Part shown: piece by piece, positions 32,793 through 42,095 of the stretch
How the letters are laid out: each line of letters opens with the position of its first letter
Position numbering within the stretch: the first letter of the stretch is position 1
Source of the DNA: an uncultured Lachnospiraceae bacterium
Lineage (GTDB): Bacteria > Bacillota > Clostridia > Lachnospirales > Lachnospiraceae
DNA: 46,139 nucleotides
Assembly: GCA_910584585.1 (NCBI GenBank)
Contig: CAJUBP010000041.1
Location: forward strand, 1-46,139
Direction: 5' to 3'
Position numbers and translations under genes: made by a program
The notes under the pieces: model-generated
What the model saw: the letters and a program-made list of their open reading frames with translations, nothing else
Told to the model about the DNA's origin: nothing
Databases searched by the model: none

Positions 32793-34505
32793 ATGGAAAA
32801 GGCGATACCTGTTGGCGTTGAAAATTTTGAGGATATGATAAAATCGGGCTATTATTATGTCGATAAAACAATGCTGATCAAAGAATTAATAGATCTAAAA
32901 GGAAAAGTAAATTTGTTTACGCGTCCGAGAAGATTTGGAAAAACTCTGAATCTGAGTATGCTCCGGTATTTTTTTGAAGATACGGGAGACGCAAAAAGGA
33001 ACGCTCAGAATCAAACGCTTTTTCAGGGAATGAAGATTATGGAAGCAGGAGAAAGCTGCACGGATCAGATGGGAAAATATCCTGTGTTTGAACTGACATT
33101 GAAATCGGCAAAGCAGGAAGAATACGATACCGCTTATTATATGATACAGACTGCCCTCAGCACAGAATTTGAAAGGCACAGGGAAGTTGTGGAACGAGGG
33201 AGAGAACGCCTCTCCCAGAGAGAATATGAGCAGTACGCCGCGATTGCGGATGGAAAGGCGGAAGAAAAGGCGGTAAGAAACGCCCTGCAGTTATTCTGCC
33301 AGTGCATGCGTAAGATTACCGGCAGGAATACGGTGATTCTGATTGATGAATATGACGTGCCGCTGGAAAACGCGTATTTCAGAGGATTTTATGAGAAGAT
33401 GGTGGGTTTTATCCGTTCCTTGTTTGAAGCGGCCTTGAAAACAAACCAGTATTTGCAGTTTGCCGTGATCACCGGATGCCTGCGGATTTCAAAGGAGAGT
33501 ATATTTACTGGATTGAACCATCTGAAAATTATATCAATACTTGACAGAAGATATAGCGAACATTTTGGCTTTACAGAATCGGAAGTGCTGCAGATCATGA
33601 AGCATTATGGCATAGAGAGCCGTTTTGCGACAATCAAAGAATGGTATGACGGATATATGTTCGGGAATACAGAGGTGTATAATCCGTGGAGCGTAATTAA
33701 TTTTATCTATGATGTAAGCGCTGACATTAATGCGTTTCCCCGTCCTTATTGGATCAATACCAGTTCCAATGATATTATTAAGGATTTGGTAGTGAGGGCG
33801 GACAGGGAGACGAAAGAGCAGATTGAGACGCTTTTAAACGGAGGAACTTTAGACGTCCAGGTGCATGAAGAGATTACTTACGGGGATATGCGCGGCAATG
33901 GGGAAAATTTATGGAATTTCCTCTATTTTACGGGATATCTGACCAAGGAGAGCGAGTACTTGAAAGAGTCCTCCATTTTTCTGCGGGCCCGGATTCCCAA
34001 CATAGAAGTGAAGACGATATATCAGAATACCATTTTAAACTGGACGAAAGCCATGATAAAGAAAGAAGATTTCCATGATTTGTACCGCGCGATGGAAGAG
34101 GGAAACGCTAAGAGGATGGCGGACATATTAAATGGACAGCTGTTCCGGACCATCAGCTTCTACGACAGCGCGGAAAATTTTTATCACGGTTTCCTGACAG
34201 GAATCTTAAGCCAGAGCCAGGATTATCTGGTGAGGTCCAACCGGGAATCCGGAAACGGACGTTCCGATATTATGGTGAAGAGCCCGTCGCTGCGGGGCAG
34301 GTCGTTTATTCTGGAACTGAAGGTTTCGGACACAATCGATGATCTGGAAAGCGGCGCGGAGCAGGCCCTTAAGCAGATCTATGAGAAGAAGTACATGGAA
34401 GAGCTGAGAGCGGAAGGATATCGGAACATTGATTGCTATGGCGTATCATTTTTCCGGAAAGACTGTGAGGTTCGGTATGGCAAGCTTACTGCCCTGGATA
34501 GATGA
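32793..34505 (+). CDS. AAA-ATPase-like / PD-(D/E)XK nuclease protein, copy 2
   Basis: A 570-residue paralogue of the gene at 30546 with the same P-loop-like RPRRFGKT (Lys50, Thr51), Walker B IDEYDVPL and nuclease motifs GRSDIMV and ILELKV. The start at 32793 follows GGAGG and aligns with copy 1; an ATG at 32730 in frame would add 21 residues. Residues 1-51 differ from copy 1 (MEKAIPVGVENFEDMIKSGY here) both in protein and silent sites, while the rest is identical; the C-terminus differs by a short added tail (KLTALDR). No separate promoter was recognised, so it may be read from upstream. Confidence 0.9.
   Translation: MEKAIPVGVENFEDMIKSGYYYVDKTMLIKELIDLKGKVNLFTRPRRFGKTLNLSMLRYFFEDTGDAKRNAQNQTLFQGMKIMEAGESCTDQMGKYPVFELTLKSAKQEEYDTAYYMIQTALSTEFERHREVVERGRERLSQREYEQYAAIADGKAEEKAVRNALQLFCQCMRKITGRNTVILIDEYDVPLENAYFRGFYEKMVGFIRSLFEAALKTNQYLQFAVITGCLRISKESIFTGLNHLKIISILDRRYSEHFGFTESEVLQIMKHYGIESRFATIKEWYDGYMFGNTEVYNPWSVINFIYDVSADINAFPRPYWINTSSNDIIKDLVVRADRETKEQIETLLNGGTLDVQVHEEITYGDMRGNGENLWNFLYFTGYLTKESEYLKESSIFLRARIPNIEVKTIYQNTILNWTKAMIKKEDFHDLYRAMEEGNAKRMADILNGQLFRTISFYDSAENFYHGFLTGILSQSQDYLVRSNRESGNGRSDIMVKSPSLRGRSFILELKVSDTIDDLESGAEQALKQIYEKKYMEELRAEGYRNIDCYGVSFFRKDCEVRYGKLTALDR
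32946..34476 (+). repeat. 1.53-kb direct repeat, copy 2
   Basis: The second copy of the segment at 30699-32229, in the same orientation at an offset of 2247 bases. Confidence 0.93.
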
Positions 34506-34622
34506 GGGAAAAACAGAAACAGGAATAAACCGTCTCCAATGGGAAATGTTATAAATAAACAGTTTGACTTGCCTCTTTCCCTGATTGGGCAGGTCAAAAT
34601 CATCAGGCACAGGAGGCGGAAC

Positions 34623-36056
34623 ATGGAATCTATATGGGAAAAAACAAGTGACAGTAAGAAACGTCCTGCTCTGAAAAGCCATATTCAGGCAGACGCGGTT
34701 GTGATCGGCGCAGGAATGGCGGGAGTTTTAACCGCATGGCACCTGCAGCAGGCAGGAGTGCGGACTGTTGTCCTGGAGGCGGACAGAATCGGAGGCGGAC
34801 AGACCAAAAACACCACGGCAAAGATTACATCACAGCATGGAATGTTTTGTGATACATTTATTGAGAAAAAAGGAGAGGAAACGGCCAGAAAATATGTGCA
34901 GGCCAACCAGGCTGCCGTGGAGGAATATAAGAAAATTGTCCGTGAAGAAAGAATTGACTGTGAACTGACAGAGCGTGACTCCTATGTCTATTCCATGGAC
35001 TGGGAAAAGTTAAAACGGGAGACAGAAGCGGCCCGGAAGTTGGGAATTGGCGCAGCCCTGGAAGAGCAGATTGAGGTTCCGGTTCCCTGCGCAGGCGCCG
35101 TGCGTTTTCCGGGGCAGGCCCAGTTCCATCCCCTGAAATTTATCAGGGCATTGGCCGAGAGCCTGACTGTATATGAGGACACCCAGGTAACGGCTGTGGA
35201 AGAGAATCTGGTTATATCTTCCTGCGGAAGCGTGCGCGCGGACAAAATTGTTTTTGCCTCGCATTTTCCTTTTATTAATTTTCCCGGGATGTATTTTGCC
35301 AGGATGCATCAGGAGCGTTCCTATGTGATTGCCCTGGAGAATGCCCAAGAGATCCGCGGCATGTATATCGGGGATGAGAAAGAGACGCTTTCTTTCCGGC
35401 AATACGGCGCCTGCCTGCTGCTTGGCGGGCAGGCGCACCGAACCGGGGAATGCCGGGAAGGAGGGAGTTATGACAGGCTTAAAGAGGCTGCAAAGCGAAT
35501 GTATCCCCAAAGCCGCGTGACGGCCTGCTGGTCTGCCCAGGATTGCGTGACCAGCGACGGTATTCCGTTTATTGGACCGTATGCGGCTGAGCGTCCGGAC
35601 TGGTTTGTGGCCACAGGATTTCAGAAATGGGGGATGAGCTCCGCGATGTTGTCGGCTATGCTGCTGAAAGATCTGATTTGCGGAATTGAGAACCCATATA
35701 CAGAAATATTTGCTCCGTCCAGGTTTTCAGCAGAAGAAATTCCGCAGCTGATGAAGGAAGGGGGAAAAGCCGTAAAAGGTTTGACGAAACGATTCTTCCA
35801 TCTTCCGGCGAAAACGGCAGAGTCTCTTCCCAGAGGGCATGGAGCGGTGGTGGAAACGCCTCAGGGAAAAGCAGGCGTGTACAAGAAGGAAGATGGAAAA
35901 ATCTGCCAGGTAGATATTGTCTGTCCCCATATGGGCTGTGAACTGGCCTGGAATCCCCAGGAGCGATCCTGGGACTGCCCCTGCCACGGTTCCCGGTTTG
36001 ACTGTGAGGGGAATCTCCTGGACGGGCCGGCCCAGGAGGGAATTGGGCTGTATTGA
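34623..36056 (+). CDS. FAD-dependent oxidoreductase with Rieske domain
   Basis: A 477-residue protein. The N-terminal DAO-type FAD domain opens with ADAVVIGAGMAGVLTAWHL, followed by RIGGGQTKNTTAKITSQHG; the C-terminal Rieske [2Fe-2S] domain has ligands Cys434 and His436 (CPHMGC) and Cys452 and His455 (CPCHGSRF), with Cys439/Cys454 as the usual disulfide pair. The start at 34623 follows AGGAGGCGG. The substrate is unknown; the fusion is widespread in Firmicutes. The last codon and stop lie inside half a MITE that begins at 36052, so the C-terminus after GPAQEGIG may have been cut or replaced by a few residues. Confidence 0.92.
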   Translation: MESIWEKTSDSKKRPALKSHIQADAVVIGAGMAGVLTAWHLQQAGVRTVVLEADRIGGGQTKNTTAKITSQHGMFCDTFIEKKGEETARKYVQANQAAVEEYKKIVREERIDCELTERDSYVYSMDWEKLKRETEAARKLGIGAALEEQIEVPVPCAGAVRFPGQAQFHPLKFIRALAESLTVYEDTQVTAVEENLVISSCGSVRADKIVFASHFPFINFPGMYFARMHQERSYVIALENAQEIRGMYIGDEKETLSFRQYGACLLLGGQAHRTGECREGGSYDRLKEAAKRMYPQSRVTACWSAQDCVTSDGIPFIGPYAAERPDWFVATGFQKWGMSSAMLSAMLLKDLICGIENPYTEIFAPSRFSAEEIPQLMKEGGKAVKGLTKRFFHLPAKTAESLPRGHGAVVETPQGKAGVYKKEDGKICQVDIVCPHMGCELAWNPQERSWDCPCHGSRFDCEGNLLDGPAQEGIGLY

Positions 36057-36123
36057 CTAAATTCAGCATGAAATCTGGCGTGAAGCGGGGGCAGATTGCG
36101 GAAATGAATTTTAAGATACGCTC
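36052..36123 (+). mobile_element. Half of the palindromic MITE
   Basis: The 72 bases match the reverse complement of the left arm of the element at 28212-28285, with a two-base deletion and a few substitutions. It ends in ATACGCTC followed by TA, the same terminus as the full copy. It starts exactly at the hairpin apex of the full element; the other arm is missing. Confidence 0.85.
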
Positions 36124-36142
36124 TAGTATTATCCGCTTCTCT

Positions 36143-36171
36143 TTGACAAAAATTAACAAATTAATAACAAT
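36143..36171 (+). promoter_or_regulatory. Candidate promoter of the InlB-repeat gene
   Basis: Perfect -35 TTGACA (36143-36148), followed by TAACAA (16-base spacer) or AACAAT (17-base spacer). The leader to the ATG at 36345 would be about 170 bases. Confidence 0.45.
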
Positions 36172-36344
36172 ATGTGACTTTTTTTGTAATAAATCGCGTT
36201 TAAAATAGTCCTTAAAATAAGGAAAATCCTTGCTGTTACGACATTCCTTTCATGTGTTTTGCGAATAGTGATCCTTGGAATCGTTTGTCTATGGCAGGGC
36301 GCGGAAAGGAGAAAGGGGTTTTTATTCAGGAGGGAGCTGTGATT

Positions 36345-39300
36345 ATGAAAAAGGAGTTAAGGAGCAAGCAGGTGAAATCCAAAAGGAGAGGCAGGGGAAG
36401 AGAGAAGAAAAGATGCGTATTCGGCGGCATTTTTTCCATGGCAATTTTGTGTCTCTTTATCACAGGTTTCATTGGACAGCCCGCGCAGGCGACAGAGATT
36501 CATGGGCGGGATGATTGGAATGGCAGGGATGAGATCATTTTTGACAGGCCAGAGGAAATTTGTACAGAAGATTGTGATGAAAAAGACGGAATTAATTTTT
36601 CCAGAAAGAAAGAGCCGGGCATAAATGAGGAAGAATTGCTTGTGACGGAGCCCAAATTGCTGGATGCTCTAGAAGCCGAAAGCGCGGAACCGCAGGATTT
36701 GCCAGAACCGGAGGCAAACTATAATCCTGTGGATACATATCCCTGGGGGAAAGGAATGACTTATCAGGCGATAGTCCTGGTTGCTCCTGACAGCGAAGCT
36801 TCAGAATATCGATGGCAGACGGCAGATAGTGAGACAGGAGAGTTTACGGATATAGACGGGGCAAATGGCCGGGAGTATCCCTTTACTCCAATAAATGGAA
36901 AATGGTACAGGGTTGTTATGGACAATTCTGTGTCCAGGGCGGTGCAGACATTTCAGACATTTGGGGAAAGCCAGGTGATTGCCGGCACGGGAGCGGCGAA
37001 TTTAGATGGAACGAAGGCGCTGAAAATATATCGGCAGAATCAGTGGTATATTACAAACGGTTTTGTCGCGTATACCGTTGTTTCGATAGGAGATTCTGAC
37101 TATCAAAAGTTTGATGTGTTGGGCAGGTATGAAAAAAACGGCATTGTCTACTGGATGAACACCGCTTACAGCAACGGATGGCAGCTTTTAACCAGCATTT
37201 CGCCGGATCCTTCTGCCGTAGGCGGCACTGTGGGAAATGCCAATCTAAAGGAACTTCGTTTTCAGTTTGAAGAGGAGGATAAGACAGCTCTGCATATTGA
37301 GGCGGTTATGGGGAAGGGCGTCCATGCTTTTTGTTTCGGTTCAGATGTAATGCTTGGCACCAGCGAGATTACCCGAGACGGTTTCAATCCGGATTGCGCG
37401 GCTCTGACAATGGCCCAAAGGGAAAATGGGACAAAAGTTGTGCAGATGGTTGGCGCGCAAAAACCTTTTCAGAAAGAGGATCCGGCGGTTGTCTTAAATT
37501 ACACAGGCATGGATCCTGACAGGATTTGGCTGGGGTTTTACAGTGAACGGAAAGCGTGGACTAATAATGAAACGCAGGCGGAAAGCGGAAATATAAAGAC
37601 AGACGGGGAAAAGGTGATTGAATATTCCAATGCTGATTCCGGAATGACTTCTTCCTGGATGAATCTTTCGGAAGGCGCCTCCGTGCGGTTCAGTTTTAAT
37701 ATTGGAAATGTATCAGAAAACAATGTGGTGAAAACTGCTATTGTGCAGGTAAAAGCGGATCCGGCCGAAGGAGGAACGGTGACAGGAAGCGGCAGTTACG
37801 TGGAAAATGAATCTGTTACGGTAACTGCAGAGGCAAAGGAAGGCTATGAGTTTGTGAGATGGACGGAAGAGGGAAGAGAAGTCAGCAGGGAGGCATGCTA
37901 CAACTTTACAGCGCTGACTGATCGGAACCTTTCCGCGGAGTTTAGAGAAATTGTTTACAATGTACAGGTAAACGCAAGCCCTGCAGAAGGAGGAACGGTA
38001 ACGGGAGGCGGAAATTACAGGGAGAATACCGTCGCGGAAGTGAAGGCAGAGGCAGAGGAAGGTTATGAGTTTGTGAGATGGACAGAAGAAGGAGAGGAAG
38101 TCAGCACAGAGGCAGATTATCGCTTTACAGTAACAGCCAGCCGGAATCTTACAGCGGAATTTGAAGAAACGGAGCCAGAGCCGGAGAGTTATACTGTGCA
38201 AGTGAAGGCAGAACCCTCGGAAGGGGGAAGTGTAACGGGAGGCGGAAGCTATACAGAAAAAGCGGTCGTGGAAGTGAAGGCAGAAGCAAAAGAAAGCTAT
38301 AGGTTTGTGAGATGGACGGAGCAGGGAGAGGGAGTCAGCACAGAAGAGATCTATCAATTTACCATAACAGCCAACCGGAATCTTACAGCGGAATTTGAAG
38401 AAACGGAGCCAGAGCCGGAGATTTACACTGTGCAAGTAAATGCGGAACCGTCAGAAGGAGGAAGCGTAACGGGAGGCGGAAGCTATATAGAAAAAACTGT
38501 CGTGGAAGTGAAGGCGGAGGCAGAAAGCGGCTATGAGTTTGTGAGATGGACGGAGCAGGGAGATGAAGTCGGCACAGAAGAGATCTATCAATTTACCATA
38601 ACAGCCAACCGGAATCTTACAGCGGAATTTAAAGAAACGGAGCCAAAGCCAGATCTGAAACCAGAGCCAGAACCAAAGCCAGAGCCAGAGCCGGAACCAA
38701 AGCCGGAACCGGAACCAGATCCGAAGATCTATACTGTTCAGGTGAGCGCGGAACCGCTGGAAGGAGGAAGCGTAACGGGAGGCGGAAGCTATCGGGAGAT
38801 TACGATTGTGGAAGTGAAGGCGGAGGCAAAGGAAGGCTATGTGTTCACCAAATGGATGGAAAACAAGGAGGAAGTCAGCAGGGAGGCGGTCCATCGCTTT
38901 TGGGCTGCGGCAGACAGAAGCCTTACGGCTTGTTTCTCGCCGGTGGCTGCCCCAAAAACAGAGTATACCATTACTTTTGATGGAAACGGCGGAGAGATCA
39001 ACATATCAAATGCAAGAACGGTAAATCGGAGACTGGCTGAACTGCCCACGGCCGTCCGGAGGGGGTATGTTCTTAAAGGCTGGTATACAAGCGCGGCGGG
39101 CGGCGTGGAGGTGACATTGGATACAGAGTTCGACAGCGACGCCATTGTTTACGCCCAATGGAAGAAGGAGGAAAGCAGCACAGGAGAAAGCGGTTTTCAA
39201 AATAAAAAGCGCGTTGGAGGGCAGCAGGAAGAAGGCAGGATTCAGAACCAGAACAGCAGGCCGGCCGATGACAGCAGTCCGGGCAGCAGCAGCAATGAAC

Positions 39301-39425
39301 TGAACGAGGTGCCCAGAACCGGGGATACTTCTAATTTGGGCTTCTGGATCTTAGCTGAGTTCTTCAGCGGGCTTGGGGCATTGTATTTGTGGGTAAAAAA
39401 TAAGCGCATAGAGGAAGAAACATAA
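36345..39425 (+). CDS. Sortase-anchored InlB-repeat surface protein
   Basis: A 1026-residue cell-wall protein. The start at 36345 follows AGGAGGGA; the frame is open further upstream without a ribosome site. A very basic N-terminus precedes a signal-peptide core (GGIFSMAILCLFITGFIG, cleavage near AQA-TE). A unique region (about 45-460) follows. Then come five divergent InlB B-repeats of about 75-78 residues, each with EGGxVTGxGxY, a GYEFVRWTE-like stretch and NLTAEF. A Pro-Glu-Lys linker lies before the fifth, and a Listeria-Bacteroides repeat (GYVLKGWYTSAAGG) after it. The C-terminus has a sorting signal VPRTGD, a hydrophobic stretch and a basic tail, an LPXTG variant. No sortase gene is in the window. 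Adhesion or surface display is the likely role. Confidence 0.93.
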   Translation: MKKELRSKQVKSKRRGRGREKKRCVFGGIFSMAILCLFITGFIGQPAQATEIHGRDDWNGRDEIIFDRPEEICTEDCDEKDGINFSRKKEPGINEEELLVTEPKLLDALEAESAEPQDLPEPEANYNPVDTYPWGKGMTYQAIVLVAPDSEASEYRWQTADSETGEFTDIDGANGREYPFTPINGKWYRVVMDNSVSRAVQTFQTFGESQVIAGTGAANLDGTKALKIYRQNQWYITNGFVAYTVVSIGDSDYQKFDVLGRYEKNGIVYWMNTAYSNGWQLLTSISPDPSAVGGTVGNANLKELRFQFEEEDKTALHIEAVMGKGVHAFCFGSDVMLGTSEITRDGFNPDCAALTMAQRENGTKVVQMVGAQKPFQKEDPAVVLNYTGMDPDRIWLGFYSERKAWTNNETQAESGNIKTDGEKVIEYSNADSGMTSSWMNLSEGASVRFSFNIGNVSENNVVKTAIVQVKADPAEGGTVTGSGSYVENESVTVTAEAKEGYEFVRWTEEGREVSREACYNFTALTDRNLSAEFREIVYNVQVNASPAEGGTVTGGGNYRENTVAEVKAEAEEGYEFVRWTEEGEEVSTEADYRFTVTASRNLTAEFEETEPEPESYTVQVKAEPSEGGSVTGGGSYTEKAVVEVKAEAKESYRFVRWTEQGEGVSTEEIYQFTITANRNLTAEFEETEPEPEIYTVQVNAEPSEGGSVTGGGSYIEKTVVEVKAEAESGYEFVRWTEQGDEVGTEEIYQFTITANRNLTAEFKETEPKPDLKPEPEPKPEPEPEPKPEPEPDPKIYTVQVSAEPLEGGSVTGGGSYREITIVEVKAEAKEGYVFTKWMENKEEVSREAVHRFWAAADRSLTACFSPVAAPKTEYTITFDGNGGEINISNARTVNRRLAELPTAVRRGYVLKGWYTSAAGGVEVTLDTEFDSDAIVYAQWKKEESSTGESGFQNKKRVGGQQEEGRIQNQNSRPADDSSPGSSSNELNEVPRTGDTSNLGFWILAEFFSGLGALYLWVKNKRIEEET
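37743..38935 (+). repeat. Tandem coding repeats of the InlB-type units
   Basis: Five units of about 220-234 bp begin near 37743, 37966, 38196, 38430 and 38737. Units 3 and 4 are most alike and spaced by exactly 234 bp (78 codons), which suggests they duplicated most recently. Confidence 0.85.
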
Positions 39426-39505
39426 CACAGGAATCAAAGAGACAGGTAATTTTTTGAAAAACAAAAATATCAGGGACGCATATATTAATAGAAAAAGAGA
39501 ATCAT

Positions 39506-40393
39506 ATGGACAGAGTAAGAAAGATTATTAACGTCGGGCGGGCTCATGAGAAGGGCTATTTCGGGGAAGAAATCGGCGTGGCTATTTTGGACACCGGTAT
39601 TTATCCCCATCCCGATTTTGAACATAGGATTGTCTGTTTTCAGGATTATGTGAGAGGGAGGATGTCCCCCTATGACGACAACGGCCATGGGACGCATATT
39701 GCCGGAATCATCGGCGGAAGCGGCGGGGCGTCCCGGGGAAAATATATGGGGATTGCGCCCCGCTGTCATCTGATTATTATGAAAATATTGGATTATAAAG
39801 GAAACGGCAACACAGAACAGGTGGTACAGGCAATCGACTGGCTGGTGCAGCAAAGGAATGTTTATAGAATACGGATTGTGAACATATCCATCGGAATGGT
39901 GCTCCACGCAAAAAGCAGAGAGCGGGCAAGGCTTCTGCAGGCAGTGGAATATGCCTGGGACAATGATTTGGTGGTGGTGGCAGCGGCGGGAAATAACGGC
40001 CCTGGGGAAAACAGCATTACGGTTCCCGGAATCTGCAGGAAAATTATCACGGCAGGCTGCTACGACGATACCAGGGAACAGATTGGAAGAACCATGTTAA
40101 AGCCCGATTATTCCGGCCAGGGTCCCACGGATCACTGCGTGGTGAAGCCGGAATTGGTGCTGCCGGGAACCAATGTTACAAGCTGCGGCGTATACCCCAG
40201 CCTGTATACGCAAAAAAGCGGCACTTCCATGGCGGCCCCTATGGTAAGCGGAAGCATTGCCCTTCTGCTGAGCAAATATCCCCATTTTTTGCCGGCGGAT
40301 GTGAAGCTGCGTTTCTACCAGCGGACGGTGGATTTGGGCCTGCCCCTGTCAAAACAGGGGTGGGGAATGGTAGACATTGGAAGATTATTGTGA
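39506..40393 (+). CDS. Subtilisin-like serine protease (S8), intracellular type
   Basis: A 295-residue S8 peptidase with the full catalytic triad: Asp29 (GVAILDTGI), His61 (DDNGHGTHIAG) and Ser241 (SGTSMAAP), plus the oxyanion asparagine in AAAGNNGPG. There is no signal peptide and only a short pro-region, so it resembles intracellular subtilisins of Bacillus and Clostridia rather than secreted ones. Its substrates are unknown. It lies 80 bases behind the InlB-repeat gene and 44 bases before the cardiolipin synthase start; the ribosome site is weak. Confidence 0.92.
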   Translation: MDRVRKIINVGRAHEKGYFGEEIGVAILDTGIYPHPDFEHRIVCFQDYVRGRMSPYDDNGHGTHIAGIIGGSGGASRGKYMGIAPRCHLIIMKILDYKGNGNTEQVVQAIDWLVQQRNVYRIRIVNISIGMVLHAKSRERARLLQAVEYAWDNDLVVVAAAGNNGPGENSITVPGICRKIITAGCYDDTREQIGRTMLKPDYSGQGPTDHCVVKPELVLPGTNVTSCGVYPSLYTQKSGTSMAAPMVSGSIALLLSKYPHFLPADVKLRFYQRTVDLGLPLSKQGWGMVDIGRLL

Positions 40394-40437
40394 TAGAATG
40401 TCACCAGCGCGTGATTCTTTGCGCAAGAGGTGATTGG

Positions 40438-41976
40438 ATGAAAAAAGTAAAGAAATTTCTGTCAGGGAGGGCGACGATTGTAGCCCTGGCAATACTGGTT
40501 CAGTTATGCTGGCTGCTGTCATTTTTATACGGTTTTCAGGCGAGGTACACGTTTTTTAACACGGTGATTGATCTTGCGGCGATTTTTGTGGTGCTTTTGA
40601 TTGTAAATAAGAGAAGCAACCTTTCTTATAAACTGGCCTGGAGCGTAGTGATACTGGCAGTTCCCATTGTGGGGCTTTTGGTCTATTTTATTTTTGGGCG
40701 GTCAGAACTGACAAGGCCCACCAGAAAGAGGATGGAAGCCGTTAATTTTGAGTTGGAACAGGAGCTGCCAGACCATTCCGGGATTCAGGCGGAGTTGATG
40801 GAGAAAGATATGTCTGTTTACTGCCAGTCAAAGTATGTCGTAGACTGGGCAGGATTTCCAGTATACAAGAATACAGAAACCCAGTATTATCCCAGCGGGG
40901 AGAAAATGTTTCCGGATATTCTGGCAGCCCTGGAAGAAGCGGAGCATTTTATTTTTATGGAATATTTTATCGTGGAAGAAGGGCATATGTTCGGGAAGAT
41001 TCTGGAGATTTTAAAACGCAAGGCCAAAGAGGGCATAGATGTGCGTTTTATCTATGATGATTTCGGATGCGTGACCACCCTTCCGGCGAAATATTATCAG
41101 AAAATGCAGGAATGGGGCATTCATTGTGTGCGGTTTAATCCCCTGTATCCGGTTATGTCTGTGATTATGAATAACCGGGATCACAGGAAAATTCTGGTGG
41201 CGGACGGCAAGGTGGGATTCACCGGGGGAATCAATCTGGCGGATGAATATGTAAATAAAGTGGAGCGGTTTGGATATTGGAAGGACACAGCTGTTCGTCT
41301 GGAAGGGGAAGCGGTCTGGAGTTTTACCGTTATGTTTCTGGAAATGTGGGATTATATCACAAAAAGCCGGGAAGAGGATTTGGACAGATTCCGGCCTTCC
41401 TGTTATCAGACCAGGGAATTTCAGACGGACGGGTATGTGCAGCCCTATACCGACAGTCCCCTGGATCATGAAAATGTGGGGGAAAATATCTATATGAATA
41501 TAATCAACCGGGCCCGGAACTATGTGTATATTTTTACTCCTTATCTGATTCCGGATGATGAGATTTTAAAGGCTCTGCAGAATGCGGCCAAAAGCGGCGT
41601 GGATGTGAGGATTGTCATGCCGGGAATTCCGGATAAACAGATTATCTATTGGATTTCCCAGTCCTATTATGAACCGCTGTTAGAATGCGGGGTAAGGATT
41701 TACCAGTTTAATCCGGGATTCCTTCATGCAAAATGCTTTGTGTGCGACGATGAGGTGGCGGTTGTGGGAAGCGTGAACCTGGATTACCGCAGTTTGTATC
41801 TGCATTTTGAATGCGGCGTCTGGATGTACCGCTCCAGGGCTGTGATGCAGGTAAAAGAGGATGTGTTGGATACCATGGAGCGGTCGGAGGAAATCAATAT
41901 GGAGTTTTGCAGGAAACGCCCGGCGGCCATCCGCACGCTGCAGAGCGTTCTGCGGCTATTTGCCCCGCTGCTGTGA
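40438..41976 (+). CDS. cls: Cardiolipin synthase
   Basis: A 512-residue membrane enzyme that joins phosphatidylglycerol molecules to make cardiolipin. Two membrane spans occupy about residues 12-70 (ATIVALAILVQLCWLLSFLY, then the VVLLIVNKRSNLSYKLAW region). Two phospholipase-D HKD motifs follow: His249-x-Lys251-x4-Asp256 (HRKILVAD) and His430-x-Lys432-x4-Asp437 (HAKCFVCD), with GFTGGINLADEY and VVGSVNLDYRS after them. The start at 40438 follows AAGAGGTG; the upstream open frame overlaps the protease gene. Length and motifs are standard. Confidence 0.94.
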   Translation: MKKVKKFLSGRATIVALAILVQLCWLLSFLYGFQARYTFFNTVIDLAAIFVVLLIVNKRSNLSYKLAWSVVILAVPIVGLLVYFIFGRSELTRPTRKRMEAVNFELEQELPDHSGIQAELMEKDMSVYCQSKYVVDWAGFPVYKNTETQYYPSGEKMFPDILAALEEAEHFIFMEYFIVEEGHMFGKILEILKRKAKEGIDVRFIYDDFGCVTTLPAKYYQKMQEWGIHCVRFNPLYPVMSVIMNNRDHRKILVADGKVGFTGGINLADEYVNKVERFGYWKDTAVRLEGEAVWSFTVMFLEMWDYITKSREEDLDRFRPSCYQTREFQTDGYVQPYTDSPLDHENVGENIYMNIINRARNYVYIFTPYLIPDDEILKALQNAAKSGVDVRIVMPGIPDKQIIYWISQSYYEPLLECGVRIYQFNPGFLHAKCFVCDDEVAVVGSVNLDYRSLYLHFECGVWMYRSRAVMQVKEDVLDTMERSEEINMEFCRKRPAAIRTLQSVLRLFAPLL

Positions 41977-42095
41977 TAAAATAGTATGCGTGAACATACG
42001 TGTGCCAGATCATTTGCCGCTGTTTGTAAAAAGCGGGAATTTGTGGATCTGTCTGCTGAAATACAGATGGATTCCAGGAATTTGTTTTCAGGAAA

